NCBI RefSeq assembly: GCF_001625305.1
Contig: NW_017802714.1
Location: forward strand, 426,771 to 490,770
Direction: 5' to 3'
Length of the DNA: 64,000 nucleotides
From: Branchiostoma belcheri
Taxonomy: Eukaryota; Chordata; Leptocardii; Amphioxiformes; Branchiostomatidae
Part shown: positions 37,291 through 50,706 of the stretch, piece by piece
Layout: each line of letters opens with the position of its first letter
Numbering within the stretch: the stretch's first letter is position 1
Position numbers and translations under genes: made by a program
The notes under the pieces: model-generated
Databases searched by the model: none
The model's input: only the letters and a program-made list of their open reading frames with translations
What the model was told of the DNA's origin: nothing

Positions 37291-38307
37291 TATGTCCCTT
37301 GCAGGGATCTACAAAAAGAAGGCTAGGGTCGGGAGTTTTTCTAGGGTAGGTTGGAAAACAGAAAACATAACATTTTTCTAAGCCTAACGTTGCCTCACTT
37401 ATATAAGACCGGACGATTTTTCTCTCACTACATTATTGAGCATATAACAGAATTAATGCCTGGCGGAATACTGGAAGTTTAAAGCTGCATTCTGTAACAA
37501 TACGAGTATACACAAGTAAATTTTCTGGTCATTTCTTTACAAAGTAAATTGAATCAACTCTTCTCCTTTACAAATAACTGCCATTTTGGTGGAGGAGGTG
37601 CCAAAATACTGCACCAGACGAGTGTGTTTAAAAGAATAGAAACACAGATGTCAGTCATGTTTTTACAATATGGTATTTTTTGTTGATGCCACAAAATGAG
37701 TGTGAGTCGTGTAGGCTTTTTAGCGCCAATCATAGAATCAAGAAAAATGAAATATTAGCATACATATGTTGAAACGTATTAGGAAATGACAATAACATAA
37801 ATATTTTTCAATCAAAATATGTGTGCTCCTTTAATTTTGTCATGTTGACAATTTAATGATTTACAATGTGCGCGTATGCACAAATGGGCTCTAACCATTA
37901 CTATAACGTTTTTCTGAAAAGTTGGCAGGTACATGCATCTATTGGTTAAGTGCCAAAAAACTTTGTTAGCCATCAGAGCCAATGGTTAGAACTCAATTGT
38001 ACATACACGCATTTTATCAAGCACATCGTTGAGCGATGACACAATAAACGACTTTTAAAAAGGCATCATATCACACAACTTATTTGTATGACTTAACAGT
38101 TTTCAGCACATAGCATGCTACATCAATTGAATGACATATGTTCTGTTCTTGAAAACATTCATGCTCTTGCTTCTGAATCCAGCCTCTGGTTTGTTTAAGA
38201 TGGCTCTGAACACATCTTTATACGTAATAGATTTGAAAATGTTTACTGCAAAATGTGATAAGGTATTATATAAAATAATATTTGAAATATGCTACAATAA
38301 AAATTGG

Positions 38308-38717
38308 TCATTCTTCATACATAGACTTTTCCCAATCGTATGAATCGTACTTTTCTTCGTACTTTACACAGGACCGTTCCATCTCCCTCAGGGTGACTTC
38401 CCGTATGCCTTTCCTCGTGTCCAGCCCTTCAAATGAACATCTAAACCGTCTGCGTACTTTTTGTACGACCTTTCCCGACTCAGCCTGGGTTTTACATCTT
38501 TCTGATAATGCTGTGAGACTAGCGTTGATCAGAAGCGCTCTTTTCAAGCCGAGTTCTTCCTGTGTTCTTAGCAAGAAGTTGTCGTATTTTTCCTCGTACG
38601 TCTTGGCGACGTCGTGCAGGCCGGCTGTGTTGAGGGAGGTGAGGATTCGGAACGCCATGTTCTGAGCGAGAGGGGAGGTGTAGCCGGCATACAGGTTGTA
38701 TAAGGCATCAGCGACAC
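38308..38717 (-). CDS. Astn: Astrotactin exon 24: C-terminal domain and stop
   Basis: VADALYNLYAGYTSPLAQNM, then QEELGLKRALLINASLTAL, aligns with [20 protein letters not shown] and EDELGPRKAGLILSQLGDL of ASTN1. It ends SYDWEKSMYEE with TGA at 38308-38310. No AATAAA lies near the stop; an ATTAAA about 475 nt on (37831-37836) is the best weak candidate. Confidence 0.95.
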
Positions 38718-41700
38718 CTAGCGGAATGTGTAGAAAGTGAGGCAAACAGTAACAACAAGAGCCCTCACACCAAGTTTTGGCATGCCTAAAAACACTAGTA
38801 TGGCCCTAAGGATTTTGCAGTCAAATCCAATTTACGTAAAAGGCATTTCTGACTACATTACAAGTTACTGCATTAAACATTTGTGCTAAACATTCATTTT
38901 GCAAAGGACCTGTGTCATCCTGTATTACGCTGTTAAGTCATTGCCTTTCGACTGAAAAAGATGCTAGCACGCGTGCTTTGATAATTCATACGAAAAACAC
39001 AAAGCAGAGAGTAGTTGACTACATGAACATGATTCTATCCGTTCCAAAAACAAATCAAATCAACTTAACTGGTACAGTGTATGGAAGTGAATAAACAACA
39101 AACCTAAGGGTAGATACATGAACTATGCTAAAATACAATTCTAACAGAGTTAATCCATACTAACTATACTATTCTACCAAAGCCTATCTATTATATGTTT
39201 TCCTACGAAGAGTATTCTATTACATTCTATGATTCAGGAGATTTAGTTATTTACAATACGGTGTCGCTTTTGTAGTGATATCGGATGATTTGTACAGATT
39301 TTCCAACGTACACTGATATCTGAGTAGAACATATTGAACTTGTCTGGTTTTGAATGGTATAATATAGCATTAGTTCTGAAAGCGATTGAATACATCAACT
39401 TTTGTCTGTTTTTTTTTTATATGTTGGGCATGAAATCAGAGTCGTCTTGAATACTCTCCTTGTATGTCGGGCATGATCTCTGTGATATCTGAGTTGTGTG
39501 AGAAGGTTAACAGAAGGGCAGATCTCACCTGTCGGCTGGTGGTTGAGCTGAGGTGTTTGACACTCCGTCCTGACGGTCAGCACGTCTGATGGTGACACCG
39601 CCCCGTCACGTGTGGACACACGGGCACTCACCCTGTGGCGTGGCCAAAAACGGAATAAATCAGCCACTTATATCCGACACAGGCACCTTACAAACTTATC
39701 TACGAGTACAATACACTTCATTTATTTCGAAGCCTTTTAGCCCTGCAGGGCTAGTCTTCCAAGACTCAGACATTAAAATTACATAATCACATACATGAAA
39801 GATACAGTGAAAATACAGTGAATACATTTAAAAAGACATAAATACATCAAAACATCAACAATGAACACACAAATTGATATTTATAATACAACTAGGACTT
39901 TCCAATTATGCAATTATTCGGAGTCTACTATAAAGGGCTAGCCCTCGTCATATGGAATAAGAAATAAGAACAGTTACAATTCAGATGCATTAACCAAAGA
40001 CGTTATTTTAAATAGAGAGACAACCTGCACTACTGGCCTGACAAACATAATACCTGATACATGATAAAAAGAACGTTACAACTTCCTTTATTTGCCCTGA
40101 GGAGTTCCACCTCAGTCATCCTGGCAAAGGCCACTGAAATAGTCAATCACTCGGCGAGTCGAAAAAGAAGCTGAGTTTGTCCATACCGTTATATACCAAC
40201 ACTTGCACTTTAATTTCATACTGATACAGCCAATCCATTTAGTCCGTTTAGTCCTGCCAACATCTTAAAAACATGCCGAGATACAAACTGTGTCCTTTCA
40301 ATTTCGAATGCTATACACTATCTACAGTTAATAACTCAAACCAAATCTATATCAGAATACCGCAGCTTTTACTGAACGTCAACCGCGACGGGGGATGGTA
40401 TCAACTAGAAACCACCTTTGACCGATTGTTGACGTCACACATCCGTCAAGGTCACGCTCTTTGAGCAGTCTGAGTTCGCCTGAAGAGGACTGGTTGAGAA
40501 AAATAATGTGCTTGTGTAGGAAATCAGTTGAATGTTTCCATGATAATGATTACCTGTAGAACCTGTCAGGTTTCAGACACATGAGGAGAAGTGAGAAGGT
40601 CCACACGGCTCCCTGCCGGGTCAGTCCGCGACCATAGCAGCCGTCAGCTCTGCTGAACACCGCGTCATCCAGCACAGATACAGTCAGCTCTGCGGGAAAC
40701 ATCCAGTAAACAATGACTAATAAACTGGTGGACGTACCAACCACTAAGTATCTGATACCAGCCCAGAAAAGAACAAGAAACAGTCATGTCTTCAAGTATC
40801 ACAGTTATCAACCAAGAAATGAGGTGTTCAAAAACTCGTATTTCCCCAGAACTATCGTAGAGTGGAGCTCGTTGCCACCAAGCACAGTAGGGGCATCATC
40901 ACTAGAAAGCTTTAAACAACTCCTGCAATTAAATGTGCAAAGATTGAGTGTAACAAGTCGTTTAGTGTGATATAGCAAGCTGCCGCCGCGCCGCGTGCCT
41001 GCGAAGCTGGTGTGTTACGCGGTAGGACCGTTATACCGGCTATACTGATACAGATACAGAAACTTAGATAATCCAAATATCTATCATCACCCTCTCCAGT
41101 GTTGGCGTTCGCCATGCTCAGTTGCTGTTTGATTATGTCAGCGACACGCAAGCGCCTCCTGGCGGATGCCAGTAGTATGTCAATCACGTAAAGAGTAGCT
41201 AAGAAAGTCGTTTCCCAAGATATTTCCTGCTCGTCATTTCCCCCTGCACGTCAGGTGCAGTAAACTTCTGTCTATGGTGTGCATCTACTTGTGGAAGACA
41301 CAAACTCAAGGTATGACTAGAAAGGTAAGGTTTGCAAAGCAAATACATAACTTTTACCTTCACTAGGTCTGCCTAACAAACTACTGATCTGTTTATTCTT
41401 ACAAAAACACATTCTCATATGAATGTGCATAGTGACCAGCCCTTCTAACTCTGTCCTGCTACGTAATGTAATCCAACACCACAGGGTGTCTGCTAGAACA
41501 CCAGTTACCATGGTGACAGCCGTTCGGTTCAGGTCATTGACATTACCCTGCTAGAGAATAGAACCCAGACTCTAAATCAACAACCCCAGCCAGAAGACCA
41601 CGTTGTCGCAATAATAAACGACAAAAGTAATATGAAAGTAATATAATGTAAAAAAAAATGGAAACGACGAAAGTCCTCCTCACCTGGATGGTTGATAAAG

Positions 41701-44044
41701 TCGTCTCCATGGAGACCAGTGTCCGCAGACCGGACCTCTCTCACGACGAACTGGTAGTCTGTCACGTGACTACCGATCTCCCGCCCGACGTGTTGCCAGG
41801 CGACAGTGAGTGTGGTGTCAGTGGGAGGGTCTGAGGCGGGCTGGTACAAACTGCAGTAAAATAAAGGCTGCTTGGTGAATATCCTCCAACAGCCAACTGC
41901 GTCTCCTATCATTAGTCAGTATCTCATGATACATGGGTAAAAATAAAAACGCTCATGTGCTCAAGTCCATTGAACTACACGATCTCCTAGCAGAAGTTGT
42001 AAGTAAGATCGTAACGATTTTTGAAGGCCATGTCACAGATATCCTACCATGATCTCCCGACCACTCCCAACCTTCCCCAGACCATGGTTGTGAGTTAGTT
42101 GTGAGCAAGGTTTACAGTTGGTCTGTGAGGTTGGCTAAAAGTTAAGTGTTCGGGAGATCGTGGGAAGCTTTAATGTCTAAGTGGACTAAACTTGGGTGAG
42201 AAAAAACGGCACAGGTTGCTAGCAGGACTGCAGAAAACTTTGTTTGCTGCCAGGGAAGTCAAAACGTTACGACCTCCCACCCCAACCTCGGTTTCTGCCC
42301 CACATACCTTGGTTTTGGCGGCGGCGCGCAGTCCAGCGTGTGACCGGGGTAGGACGGGTGGATATCACACCTGCACGTGTCGCCTACCACCTCACCCTCC
42401 CCGCTACACCACAGGTAACTCAGGAGGGCTCTGCGAAAAACCTACAGGAACAACCGGTGCAATTATACGTAAGCTCAATCGAGGAGAGTGTTAAATTTGT
42501 TATAACCGGGAGGCCGTGGGTTCAAACCCCGGCCCGGTCATACCAAAGACTTTCTCTGCTTAGCACTCAGCATCTATGAGAAAGAGTATGGGAAGGTCAA
42601 ATACACAACACTCTCTATCAATGGACTAGCTCCTTGCTGTGGTGCTTGCACAACTGTGTGGCCTAAGGGCTACAGAAATGGAGATGGGCACCTCCCCTAT
42701 GAGAAAGTGGAGTGGAACGGGACTTTTTAAAAAAATTACATGTAGACAAGTAGACAAACACATTATCTTCAAGCAGATCGTTCGGTGGCTGTAAGACAGT
42801 ACTGTAACGAATTGACCAGGTAGTCAGTATCCATTCGCCAGGCACAAAAAATGATACCAGGACAAAAACCGATAAAAATGCATAAAAACATTACATACCG
42901 GTTATTTGTACCAGAGTAGTTTTGCTGTGATACAAGGAAAACCGTACGCATACTCTCTCCAACAAGAGCTAATGTTACAGTTGCACCGCCCTGGTTTTGG
43001 CGACTGAGAAGTAATCAGTATCAACAAGCATTAAGGTGTACCTCTTTTGTCTCTTTGTCCTTGAGTAGCTCATACAGCGGTGTTGGTGTGCTGACATACA
43101 GGAGTGCAGGCTCGGCCATCACGGTATCAGCTACAGTACAACATCCACCCACAGTACACCTACCCCAGGACCGGAGCACCGTCTGCACCTGTGGCGGAGT
43201 GATACATGGATGTCGACAGCCTGGATTGCACTAAGCTATTATCTAGTGAAAAGTGCCTGGTCTACATGTGGAAAATGGCACTTCACCATGATTCCGTTCT
43301 ATCATCTTACTTCGACAGATAACAAAACAAGCGTCGTCATACAATAAAAATTTTGTATGGCGCTCAATCGCAAGGACCTACCAACAAGCGCCACTGTTAG
43401 TTGATAACCATATGCATAACCATGATTGTACTTCATGAATTCAATGGAATATTCCGCACACAGACCGTTGAGACACCGTTGAACACCCAAACATACAGAT
43501 TTGTCACAAGCTTTAGAATGCTCTCTTTAAAGTCTCAATGACCTTTACGGTCTACAAATGATTTCTTAACAATTTTTCATGTTTTTTTGGCCGCTCATCG
43601 GTTACCGTAAAGTGTCCGTCAGTGGAAATCAGACCTTACCCCCTCAACTTTACCGTCCTTCTCAACATCCGGGACTTGCCGTATCCCGACAGGCAGTTCG
43701 CGCTCCGGCGGGTTGACGTCATCCTGAGTTCCTAACGTTCTGACGAGGAAGGTGTCAAACGACTGGCCTCCTTCTGATGCTACAAGATTTTAAGAAGACG
43801 GTTTAATATTCATTTCTATGAATCGTTTTTATTCTATTATTATCTTCGTTTTGTTTGGAAATTTTCGGTGTGTTTGTTTGTCTGTTTGTTTATTTGCTTA
43901 GCGTGCCCGTATTTTTTTGAATAAAGTAGAGTCACGGGAAGTGAGGGGAATGATGTAACCACAGACTGAGAAGAAGGCCTAATAGGAGGTTAGTATATGC
44001 TGGGGCGAAAGGAATGCGGTTCCAAACGTGCCACGTGACTTTGG

Positions 44045-44079
<35 letters not shown>

Positions 44080-47000
44080 CACACACAAACACAAACACAA
44101 ACACACACAAACAAACAAACAAACACGCATACACACACAAACACACGCAAACCACACAGACATGAACACACACACAAATAAACAAACAAACATCTGTATA
44201 AGATTCAATTAATGTCTGTCGTCTGTCCGTCATAAGGAATCGAAAACTTTTGGACACAAAATCCATCATCCACTACTGAGATACTTCAGCTTGTTACTAG
44301 GTTCTCCTCCAGTTCACATCATTACACCATTCAAAGTCTTTCGATCTGCAGCAATGGTTTTTGTGCAACTCTCCCTCAAAACACATACTTCCCTTCTCCA
44401 ATGCAATCACCAAGCTTTTTTGTCTTCGTCAGAAGGACTATGAAATTGTCTCGCCGGAGTGTGGGGAACTGCGGATTTTACGATATAACTCTGGAAGGCA
44501 TGATTCGACGTCCATGATTTTTAGCAGGCAGATTACCGCTGTTAAGGCCGAAGTCAAGTACAAGTTTTGGCTTCGTGGGGGGTCCGTGCGTCACGTTAGT
44601 GCACTTTTTGTGTTTGTAGCTTGTTAGCAAGATAACTCAAGTATTTGTAAAATGTTGATTATAATTCTTGGTGTGGTGCTTACTATTATCGGGACCAAGG
44701 TTAAGTTCGTTACTGAGCTTCGTGGGGGGTTTCGTTGTGACTACAGGGGGCATTTTGTTAATTTTTCTTGTGAGCAGGATAACTTTTGTATGTGTGGATG
44801 AAAGTTAATGAAATTTGATAGGCATATTACTGTCGTGATCTCCAAGATTGAGTTCAAAGATGAGAGTCGTGGAGGTCGTTATGTCCCCGTAATAGGACCT
44901 TTTGTGTTTAGAAATCCCCACCTACATCTGCTTGGAGACAGTCGACAGCTGGATATAGCCGGGGAACCCCATAATGGGATGGGATCAAATGACGTTACAT
45001 TGAGGGATTATACTATAACTTCAGCAGGGGGAGGTTGGACATATGTCAGGTTATTTTCTACGGCCACACCAAGTAATTGCTATGGATGACGTCCACTGGA
45101 GACCTTAAATCTAATTACCTTAAATTTAAGGCAAGCGCGCAATAAAAACACGAAGGGCCGAAAAACGAGATGCCTAGATTTGGAATATAGTAACTGTAGA
45201 AGTACAAATGTTAGGACACAAAGAACACAAGAAACAAGTCTTCTATTTGTCATAAAGACAAATTAACAAAACAGCAGTAGTCACCCTGTTCTGATTCTTT
45301 CCTTTATAACATCTTCTCTTATTATATTTTGCGGCGCTGTCGTGACACTTTCAACACAGTAAGAATTTCTTGAACGTTTTTTTTTCCAGTAACAGTCCAA
45401 ACTCAAATAACGTGGGGGGGGGGGCGCTAACACGGGTGACGACGCATCTGTATAATCTGCGGCAAACCGTTTCAGGGTGTTCTGTACCATAAAAATAGTA
45501 CAGAGATTCTTTTGTTCTTTAGACCAAATTGATTATGAAAAAGATTGAAGAATACGCATGTTAATTTCTCTAGAACGATGTACCTCTGACGAAGACATGA
45601 GATCTCCGACCTCTAGTTTTATAATATAAACATTTGCCACCTTCTTCTGACATAGTCGAGTACCTACCTACCACTGTTCCTAGAAGTGGTCTATGACTTA
45701 CCATTGAGTAATACCGTTAAATAAAAAGGGATATATAAGTATCACCTGAAAATGATTCCCAGAGCCAGTTAGCCAGTCCTAGTGACCTGTAGTAGACGAC
45801 GTGCTCTCTCCTGTACCCGAACACTGCCTGACTGATGTAGTGTGTCCCGTACTTCTCCATGACGTGTAGAAACTCAGACCTGGCGCTGTTCGCAGTCAGT
45901 CTGCCCAGGGCAGCTTTTATATCTGTTGAACAGTTACATTTAGTTGTTTATATATATTTAATTGTATATAATGATTGATATTTTATTGCAGTGTATTGTA
46001 TTTTTATGACTATTGTAATTTGTATTTCATGTCAACAATTGTTCGACATTGTAATTTGTATTGTACTGTATTTATATTGTTGTGTTTGGGAGGACAACTT
46101 GTAAAGGTGTCAATACACCTGTTTTGTCCTCCCTTCCACTTGTCTGTTTGTACTTGTGGTAAACAAATAAACAGATATTTAGTTACACAGTGAACTGTCC
46201 TCCTGTACACTGCCTACAACCATTATAGAAATAACTCATCAATTAATAGTCCAGACAACAAATCATAAGGCCACACCAATTTAATTTGTTGGTTCTTGGA
46301 CTTTTTCCAGAAAAAATATGAAGCGACAGGGCGAAAAAAAAAGATTAAAATAAAAGCAGGTCTAAGCATTCTATGATAGCCCCAAATGCTACGATAGGAG
46401 CCACGAAGTCAACACAAAAGGCTGGGTTTACATTCAAACAATGAATTTTGAACTTTTAATCAAACCACTGCATTGATAGATGAAAAAAACTGTAACAACA
46501 AGGAAGAAAATGACTTTCCTCAACTGTTGGGTGCAAAATATGAACATATTTGTGTTGATTCAGAACCAGAATGTATTTTTTGCTAATCAGAAAAAAAGGA
46601 AGAGGCGAATCCGAGAACCAACAAATTGGTATGGCCTAATGGTAGATAATTAAATAGAAAGCCAACTAAGAACTAAACTGAAAATGGATTTCTCTTCTGA
46701 CTTTTGCGTATTATTTTTCTCCTCTGACTCCTCTCTAACTCACCTGTTGTCAGGGTCGCATGTCTTAAGTAGACTTGATACTCCGCACTGAAGACTGAGA
46801 TTTCTTGACTGTACCGGAAGCCCAGATCCCTCATCTTGTCTTTCTGTTTCATGTCCTCTGGCGTGAACGTCTGGATGTAAGGACGATCGGGGCTCACTGT
46901 GTAAGTACATTAACAGAACAAAACGATATTAGTTATGTGTACAAATGCGTTCACAACAAAATTAGAGTGTATGGGCGGAGGAGATACAATGTGTGTCTAG

Positions 47001-50000
47001 AGCGTTACGTGAGGGGAGGTTTTACCGTATTCACTCCCTCTCAAAGAGATAAAGGCACAAGTCGATCGATTTGGGGCCCCCTAGTGGTTGTTCTTAGTTC
47101 TGCAGCAAAATATTCGGGTTTGTTTCATTTGCCCTGGGCACACTATAGTTTAGTAACATAGTGTTTTTGACAGAAAAAAGCGATGAGAGTCCCGCAGCAA
47201 CTTGATACGGAACTGCAGGGGCGTTCTTGTAAACGTCATTCAAAGGGGTAATTGAAGAAAGAAAGGACAGCTTTTCATGACTTTGGGCCTGCGGTGTAGG
47301 ACTTCTATACATTAAGAGATGAAAGAATAAAATTGATGGCCTAAATTGCATCATTAATGAGAATATTCCAGGATAGAAAAGACAATGCTAATTACAACAT
47401 TATTTGTTTTGCATAATCAATGACAGGAGATACAACAAGAAATATTACTAACCGCCGTAAGGGTTTTCTTTCTGCCGCAGGTGCATTACCGGACCTGTAT
47501 AGTTGTGACACTCCGGCTGTACTGCCGCTGTCACCTCCACTTCGTCTGGTACAAGTAGCGGGGACAGGGAATAGTTGGTGCTGTGGGGGGAGAGGGGGAG
47601 GGGGCAGGGTTCCAAATACTTTTTATCAAGTTGTCCACTTGGCAAAAGCTCGATATTCCAGGTTGGCGCTAACACCGGCTGTTAATTCTAGCAGGCAAGC
47701 CGTAATCCAGACTACACTTGAAGGTATTTTTTTATTAGATAATAATTAGACTAAGGGATAAATGAGAGAGATGGACCCAAACAAAACACCGACCTAGGGT
47801 ATAGAATTTTCTTCTTACACAACCAGTAAGGTTCTCACCTGCTTACGTTTCGATGTCTATCAGACACCTTCCTCAGAGCTTCTGGCTGGAGTTCTGCAAC
47901 TCGCCGCTATTTAACGCCAAAGTAGGTGGCGCTTTTGCGGCGAGAATGCAATCCCAAACGTGGCTGAGCTTGTATCNNNNNNNNNNNNNNNNNNNNCTTT
48001 ATTGATAAGGTTAAAAATCTCACACATAAGGAACACGTGAACATGGAGGATGCACTGGCACCAATAAAAGTAAATATCATGTCCTCTAAGAATTGCACCT
48101 TTACATTTCAGTATGTTACAGAGAGACAAGTGTGTGGAATACTCAAGGCCCTACAACCTACCAAGACCACAGGTTATGACCATATAGACAATACACTTCT
48201 CACACTCTCAGCAGACTACATAGCTGGACCTCTCTGCCATATAATCAACAACTCTTTTAGACAAGGTATATTCCCATCACAGTGGAAAAAAGCTAAAATC
48301 ACACCTCTTGTTAAGAATAAGTCTGCTCCTCTCAATGGACCTAACAGTAGGCCTATAAGCCTCCTTCCAGCTATTAGTAAGATAGTGGAGAAAATAGTTC
48401 AAAAACAGATGCAAAGTTATGGTATAGGATTTTCTTCTAACACAACCAGTAAGGTTCTCACCTGCTTACGTTTCGATGTCTATCAGACACCTTCCTCAGA
48501 GCTTCTGACTGGAGTTCTGCAACTCGCCGCTATTTAACGCCAAAGTAGGTGGCGCTTTTGCGGCGAGAATGCAATCCCAAACGTGGCTGAGCTTGTATCC
48601 CCCCTCGTCCCGGTTCATCACTGGGGTAGACTTCCTTAACGTAAGCAGGTGAGAACCTTACTGGTTGTGTAAGAAGAAAATTCTATACCCTAAGTATCTT
48701 TCAACCTGATGAAATTATTTACGGAAAACACCGACCTGTATGTAAGCTGGAAAATTGGAGCATCAGTTGTCCTCCGGGTCCTGCCGTTATAACCGTGCTG
48801 CATCTGTCTGAAGCCCAGCGGGTAGGTCTGGTGTTCAACCGGACGGGAACCGTCAGAGTACCCGTGTTCTGGTTTCCTCACACATTGCTTTGGCTCACAT
48901 TCACCTGGAAACCGACCGTTAACCGTCAACGTTAGTTTCACAACATTTGGAAGAAAAAGGATACTGAAAATACTCGCATTACCTTAGGAAATGAACCCAT
49001 ATAATATGAAATCAAGGTCCTCTCTAACTCACATGGTGAACGAAAACAAAAAAAAATACAAATACAATAAAGTGAAATAATAGTAAACAAAATGAGGTGA
49101 GGTAGACAAACAAGCAAACAAAACAGAGTAAAACCAAAGTAACAAAATGTTGAAAAATTTTTAAATTAGCAATTATAAGACGTAAGGGAAAGGAGGTGGG
49201 GGAGGAAAGGATATCTATCCAAGTCTCGATTTCTTATCGTGTTCTCATGAGACTAGGTCACTCCGTGATCAAGCCGTTCGTCGAATATTCGGAGGTACTA
49301 CGTGTTTGCTGCCTTTCAAACAGTCACTGATTGATGAAAATTCTACTATCAAAGTAACAAAATGTGAAAAAGAACCTACCTTCGCTTTTACAGACCTGCA
49401 GGTTCCTGCAGCATGTGGGGTTACACACACACGTCCCGTGACCCTCCTCAGTCGTGTGACAGCGGCCCCCGGCAGGGATGTTGGCGGGGTTACAGCCGCC
49501 GTCTGCCCGCCAGGTGGCGTTACACACCGGGGAGAACAGACACGTGCGGCCGTCTGCAGCTAACCGGTATCCCTCCCTGCAGCTACAGCCACAGTACAGG
49601 TACAGCACATACATGTGTAAGTATCAAATATATCACAAGGGTTGCATGTTAAAGCATATCTCAGTCTCATTCTACCGACAAAGATAGCGGGTACAAAAAA
49701 GAATACAACAGGCAAACATTGCGAAATGGACAGACTGCTACTAGAGTCCGTTCGGTTAACCTAACTCTTACCCTAATAGTAATTCCATTAGTAGAAATAT
49801 ATGATTCTACTTGAGAATTAGAACAAATGTGGTTAAGCATGATAACTCAAGAAATTATGGATGGTCATGAAACTTGGTAGGTGGGTAGGTCTTGATGAGA
49901 CCTGGAAATGATTACATTTCTGTTCCCCTGGCGGCTTGTTATGGTACTGCAGCGGAACTTCCGGTTTTAATATCTTGTGATCTGGACTACCCTGTCCCTG

Positions 50001-50643
50001 GGTGCCAGACAAGCTTCTGGTCGCTAGCCGTTTTCCTTCGGCAGTCAGAAGTCCTTCGCCCGCCTATCTAAATTACCGCTGCGGTGGAGTTGAGTCCGTG
50101 GGGTCACGAATTTTGTATGGTACAGAGCTGTTTTGCCTGGGAAGGAATTCCGTCAGCGACATCACATTGTTGCCTCAAAGATATCAATATGCTATGACAT
50201 AGGACCATAAAATTAGATTTGGGCGCCTTTAACACAGAATAGATATCGTACCTGCACGTCATGTGGACACGTGTGTAGTTGTCCTGAGAAGTGTTGACCC
50301 GGACGCACGTGTGGTCACACCCTCCCTGGTAACCATCCGAGCAGTCCACATCTCTGCCGGGGTCATAACAACCGGACCCGTCACTGGTCAGCTCCAGCCA
50401 GGACGGACACTGCTGGACAACAACACGTGTAAATAGATAATTAATCTGTATCTATCTCTATGTAAGCCTGGGTACTGTACATGTGACTGTTGGAGCGGAC
50501 GTAAACTAACCAGGATGGTACCCAGGCTATCTCTATGTATGTATCCGTCTATCTTTCTATGTAGATATAAAGATAGATAGATGTAGATAGATAGATAGAT
50601 ATATAGATACTAGTATATAGATAGATAGATAGATAGATAGATG

Positions 50644-50706
<63 letters not shown>

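Larger units (their letters stand above)
17399..38307. other. Intergenic region between Lhx3/4 and astrotactin
   Basis: About 21 kb. It holds the foldback and MITE elements, tRNA-SINE, LINE ends and simple repeats listed separately. GC-rich islands at about 20835-20960 and 23195-23285 stand out from AT-rich surroundings and could be regulatory. I support no protein gene here: the longest frames (20648-21031, 21889-22398, 30248-30741) lack domains, and two of them run through repeats. Confidence 0.55.
47799..48692. mobile_element. Composite foldback element with about 50-bp inverted ends and internal duplication
   Basis: The left end GGTATAGAATTTTCTTCTTA continues to CACCTGCTTACGTT; the right end (48638-48692) is its reverse complement. 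A block of about 178 bp (from TTTTCTTCT to GGCTGAGCTTGTATC) occurs twice, at 47805-47976 and 48428-48598, almost identical. An assembly gap and a LINE RT fragment lie between. A related element is at 53872-54215. It lies in astrotactin intron 14. Confidence 0.75.

Noticed and set aside
42420..42433. Nearer acceptor CGCAG for astrotactin exon 20
   Set aside because: It gives the wrong phase after exon 19; the upstream CCTGTAG keeps the frame and the spacing seen in vertebrate proteins.
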